Source: Chromera velia
Lineage: Eukaryota; Sar; Chromeraceae
DNA: 10,540 nt
Direction of reading: 5' to 3'
Assembly: GCA_018398765.1 (NCBI GenBank)
Contig: JAHBMJ010003483.1
Location: 1-10,540, forward strand
Shown: piece by piece, positions 8,339 to 10,540 of the stretch
Layout: the number at the start of each line of letters is the position of its first letter
How positions within the stretch are numbered: position 1 is the stretch's first letter
Made by a program: the position numbers and the translations under genes
The notes under the pieces: generated by a model
What the model was told of the DNA's origin: nothing
Seen by the model: only the letters and a program-made list of their open reading frames with translations
The model's database searches: none

Positions 8339-8405
8339 AAAATTCTAAAAAAAAAAATAAGCCTTCCGTTTTTTTTTTTTTAGAATTTTTTAATGTGAGG
8401 CCTAG
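8339..8405 (-). repeat. Right copy of the internal inverted repeat
   Basis: Read on the - strand it begins CTAGGCCTCACATTAAAAAA and aligns to 7305-7378 over about 70 bases with mismatches concentrated in the A/T runs. Confidence 0.75.
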
Positions 8406-8426
8406 TTTTTTTCTTTTTTTTTGTCT

Positions 8427-8441
8427 TTAGCCGACGCCTAG
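8427..8441 (-). repeat. Right terminal inverted repeat
   Basis: TTAGCCGACGCCTAG on the + strand, the exact complement of 7111-7125. Confidence 0.85.
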
Positions 8442-8449
8442 ATTGAACG
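8442..8449 (+). repeat. Right target-site duplication ATTGAACG
   Basis: Abuts the right terminal repeat and matches 7103-7110 at all eight positions. Confidence 0.85.
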
Positions 8450-9166
8450 TATGTAGTACTAGGCAACCTTCAGCAAGTCTCTCAAATCAAGCAAGCTTCC
8501 GAGTCAGGACTTCAGAGTTGTTAATTCTTGGAGTCATTCATTATTCATCATCCGTGACTCGTGCATTTTGCTCTTAAAGTGTAATGCCGCGCGGCGCCTT
8601 CTTTCATGCAAATCAATTCCATTCAAATTAATACATTGTTTCCATTTAAAATCTGCCCTCGCATCTTCCCAGGTAGTAAGTACTTCCCGTACTTTCCCAA
8701 CTGAATTAATTCTGATTTGTCGGTCCGAGTGAACATGCAGCGCTCGAGCCAAAACAAAAAAGGCCAGAACAAGCCCTGCCCCGGAAAAGCTTTCAGACAG
8801 ACAACAAAAAGAGAAAAGAAGTCCTCGAACAAGCCATGAATTCATTTGCACTGCACGAAGCGACGTGCACGCAAAAATCCAAAGTATCCATTCCCCAACA
8901 TGAGCCGGAGCATCAGAAAAGAAAAATGCGGGTAGCTTGAATTCAAGCAGCAATTTGAGAGGCAAAAACACCAATCGGTCCCCCAACTGGCCCCTGCCTC
9001 GTCAGTCGCTGCATCAGTTCCTTCCCCCCTGTTCAAACAAGAGTTGGGTTCATTCTCTCGTGCCAACCGAGAGGCCCTCGATCCACTGCACATTCTCTGT
9101 TCGTCCCGACCGCGACAAGCTCTTCTCTCCTCTCCTCAAACGCTCTTCACATGCTTCCTATTTCAG
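8450..9166. other. No gene recognised
   Basis: Composition returns to the moderate GC of the exon-bearing parts. Open frames on both strands are short or lack coding character. The segment would be intron if the two-exon model 5842-6047 plus 9167-9383 is right; otherwise it is intergenic or 3' UTR of the - strand gene. A GC palindrome, GCCGCGCGGC, lies near 8586. Confidence 0.5.
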
Positions 9167-9383
9167 TCTCGTGGTCTACTCAGTAATTCTCCCCTCCCTC
9201 TCGGGGACGGTCCTCGCGGCAGACGTCCGTGCAGCAGACAGAAGAAAGAAGCCGCTTTCTTTGGCAGGGATCGAGCCGTTTTGGGAGTCAAAGTCGGTCA
9301 AAACAGGCGATGAAAGGAAAACGACGTTTTACAAAAGCAAATCAAGGAGGACAAAAAAAAGTAAGAAAGACAAAAAAAACTGA
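9167..9383 (+). CDS. Candidate terminal exon of the mitochondrial-protein gene
   Basis: An acceptor-like tract (ACATGCTTCCTATTTCAG) ends at 9166. The following frame is open for one base plus 71 codons to TGA 9381-9383. The single leading T completes the TA left by the presequence exon, giving Tyr, so the phase matches. The peptide starts with a hydrophobic stretch (LVVYSVILPSLSGTVLAADV) that could be a membrane helix. It continues through SLAGIEPFWESKS and ends in a Lys/Arg/Ser tail (KSKKDKKN). The joined product would be about 140 residues, a small basic mitochondrial membrane or ribosome-associated protein at most. A one-in-three phase match and a simple-composition tail make this weak evidence, and the implied intron is 3.1 kb. 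Confidence 0.25.
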
Positions 9384-9458
9384 GAGCATCCCAACGCACC
9401 AATTAAGTGCCTCCTCCGTTCCCTCGCCCTCCTTCCTTCCCTCGATCCCTCCTCTCAT

Positions 9459-9659
9459 TCATTCATCCTTGTTGGTCAGACCACACGCCGCTTTGAGGAA
9501 TGACTTCCAGGGAATCTTCCCCCTACCGTCCCTGTGCACTTCACTCATCAGTTCTGTCACTCCTGCTTGGACACTCACGACCCCATCCCCTCCTCCTTCC
9601 CCTCCCCCCTCCGCACTCCCACAGTAATACTCCGACTCCAGACCCAATACCTGACGAAC
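9459..9659 (-). CDS. Terminal exon of a - strand gene ending in a degenerate EF-hand
   Basis: Read leftwards, a textbook acceptor (CTTCTCCTGCGTGCAG) precedes 66 codons in phase 0 and a TGA at 9461-9459. The peptide starts VRQVLGLESEYYC, passes a Gly/Glu-rich linker encoded by GGA/GGG codons, and ends with a helix-loop-helix, VTELMSEVHRDGRGKIPWKS followed by FLKAACG. Aligned to the EF-hand loop, this keeps Asp at position 3, Gly at 6, Ile at 8 and the following Phe. It has His at 1, Arg at 5 and Ser at 12 in place of acidic ligands, so calcium binding is unlikely at this site. The upstream exons, and so the protein identity, lie outside the window. The gene converges on the + strand genes. Confidence 0.55.
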   Translation of the reverse strand, partial: VRQVLGLESEYYCGSAEGGGEGGGDGVVSVQAGVTELMSEVHRDGRGKIPWKSFLKAACGLTNKDE

Positions 9660-10054
9660 CTGCACGCAGGAGAAGAGGAAAACCAGGCAAAACAAATACA
9701 ATCGACTGAATGGCCCCCTTCAGCGGACTTCAAATCACCCAGACCCAACAGACAGCCTGACTGTTCATCGGGGGGGCAGTACCCTGGCCCCACTCTATTT
9801 TATTTTTTGTGCACAGAAGAGAAGATCGCTCCCTGCCCAGACAAGACAGATCAGGAGCCATGGGACAGAAAGTGAAACCGACCGCCAAAAAAAAAACACG
9901 ACACATGCAGACGCGGCACGAAGAGAACGACACAAAGATCTGAAGGAAGGATAAAGAGAAGGAAGCAGAAGCAGAAGCAGGAGAGAGGCAGGCAGGTCGA
10001 CGCATTTTGTTTTCTGTTGCCCATCATGAATCGATTTGACCTACAAACAAAAAA
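9660..10054 (-). other. Probable intron of the EF-hand gene, unique part
   Basis: On the - strand this stretch is pyrimidine-rich next to the acceptor (CTGGTTTTCCTCTTCTCCTG) and contains no frame with coding character. No donor can be assigned, because the upstream exon is not visible in the window. Confidence 0.4.
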
Positions 10055-10300
10055 CGCACACACACACTCACACACACACTCACACACAGAGAGATACATG
10101 CACAAAGAACAGAAACCACACAACCCACTGTCTGACCTTCTTGTCACCAATGCCGTCTTCAAATTCGTCTCTGTCTCTCTCTCTCTCTCTCTCTTTCCCC
10201 ACACACACACTCACACACACAGAGAGATACATGCACCAAGAACAGAAACCACACAACCCACTGTCTGACCTTCTTGTCACCAATGCCGTCTTCAAATTCG

Positions 10301-10342
<42 letters not shown>

Positions 10343-10540
10343 CACACACACTCACACACACAGAGAGATACATGCACCAAGAACAGAAACCACACAACCC
10401 ACTGTCTGACCTTCTTGTCACCAATGCCGTCTTCAAATTCGTCTCTGTCTCTCTCTCTCTCTCTCCCCCCCACACACACTCACACACACAGAGAGATACA
10501 TGCACCAAGAACAGAAACCACACAACCCACTGTCTGACCT
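10055..10540 (+). repeat. Minisatellite of 128-141 bp units with CT and CA microsatellites
   Basis: Four copies of the motif AGAGAGATACATGCA begin at 10088, 10221, 10362 and 10490, giving spacings of 133, 141 and 128 bases. Each unit runs CA-rich tract, AGAGAGATACATGCACCAAG, a unique core of about 70 bases (ending GTCTTCAAATTCGTCTCTG), then a CT tract that varies in length and accounts for the spacing differences. The cores are almost identical; the first copy has CACAAAG where the others have CACCAAG. The array is cut by the window end. All long open frames here are translated repeat and are not genes. Confidence 0.95.

Larger units (their letters stand above)
7111..8441. mobile_element. DNA transposon-like element, 1,331 bp, hAT-like by 8-bp duplication
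   Basis: The ends are perfect 15-base inverted repeats, CTAGGCGTCGGCTAA at 7111-7125 and its complement at 8427-8441. They are immediately flanked by identical 8-base direct repeats ATTGAACG (7103-7110 and 8442-8449). This is the signature of cut-and-paste insertion. An 8-bp duplication is typical of the hAT superfamily and also occurs in P and Merlin elements; the tip does not settle which. Inside each end, behind an A/T-rich tract, lies a second imperfect inverted repeat of about 70 bp. The element carries one broken reading frame (7668-8204) that is not a recognisable transposase, so it is probably non-autonomous. Perfect ends and duplication suggest a fairly recent insertion. Confidence 0.85.

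Noticed and set aside
8534-8986. - strand 150-codon frame with hydrophobic stretches
   Set aside because: No recognisable domain, no clear splice sites in frame, and irregular composition; probably a chance frame, though a small unknown protein cannot be excluded.
9229-9627. + strand 132-codon frame ending in Pro/Ser-rich sequence
   Set aside because: The Pro/Ser tail is the complement of the Gly/Glu-rich linker of the better supported - strand exon.
10080-10523. Long - strand and + strand frames in the right-hand repeat
   Set aside because: They are translated minisatellite with Arg-Glu or Ser-Leu runs and repeat with the array.
10055-10540. CRISPR-like array
   Set aside because: The repeating part is the long core, with microsatellites between copies and no unique spacers, in a eukaryotic intron-bearing region.

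Overview
The window is nuclear eukaryotic DNA. The long + strand gene only reads through when six GT-AG introns are removed, and every donor starts GT and every acceptor ends AG. Low-complexity coding insertions, (CT)n(GT)n microsatellites and a mix of moderate-GC exons with an AT-rich block suggest a protist. An alveolate such as a chromerid (Chromera-like) is my best guess, but this rests on style alone; a stramenopile is possible.

Layout. (1) Positions about 164-5477, + strand: one seven-exon gene for a protein of about 985 residues. It has helical, EF-hand-like blocks in exons 2, 3, 5 and 6, separated by charged low-complexity inserts, and a long polar C-terminus. Its 5' end may lie off the window. 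(2) Positions 5842-6047, + strand: a first exon whose translation looks like a mitochondrial targeting presequence, ending at a GTAAGC donor. Its partner exon is uncertain; 9167-9383 joins it in the right phase. (3) Positions 6048-8441: a strikingly AT-rich block. Its right half is a complete 1,331-bp DNA transposon-like element (7111-8441) with perfect 15-bp terminal inverted repeats and a perfect 8-bp target-site duplication (ATTGAACG). It holds a reading frame of 178 sense codons broken by a single in-frame TAG. (4) Positions 9459-9659, - strand: the terminal exon of another gene, ending in a degenerate EF-hand; the rest of that gene is upstream, beyond the right edge. (5) Positions 10055-10540: a 128-141 bp minisatellite with embedded CT and CA microsatellites, probably inside an intron of the - strand gene and continuing past the window.

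The first gene and the presequence gene run rightwards and the EF-hand gene runs leftwards, so the 3' ends converge around 9.4 kb. There is no operon logic. The most notable object is the transposon-like element with its non-transposase reading frame, possibly sitting inside the large first intron of the mitochondrial-protein gene.
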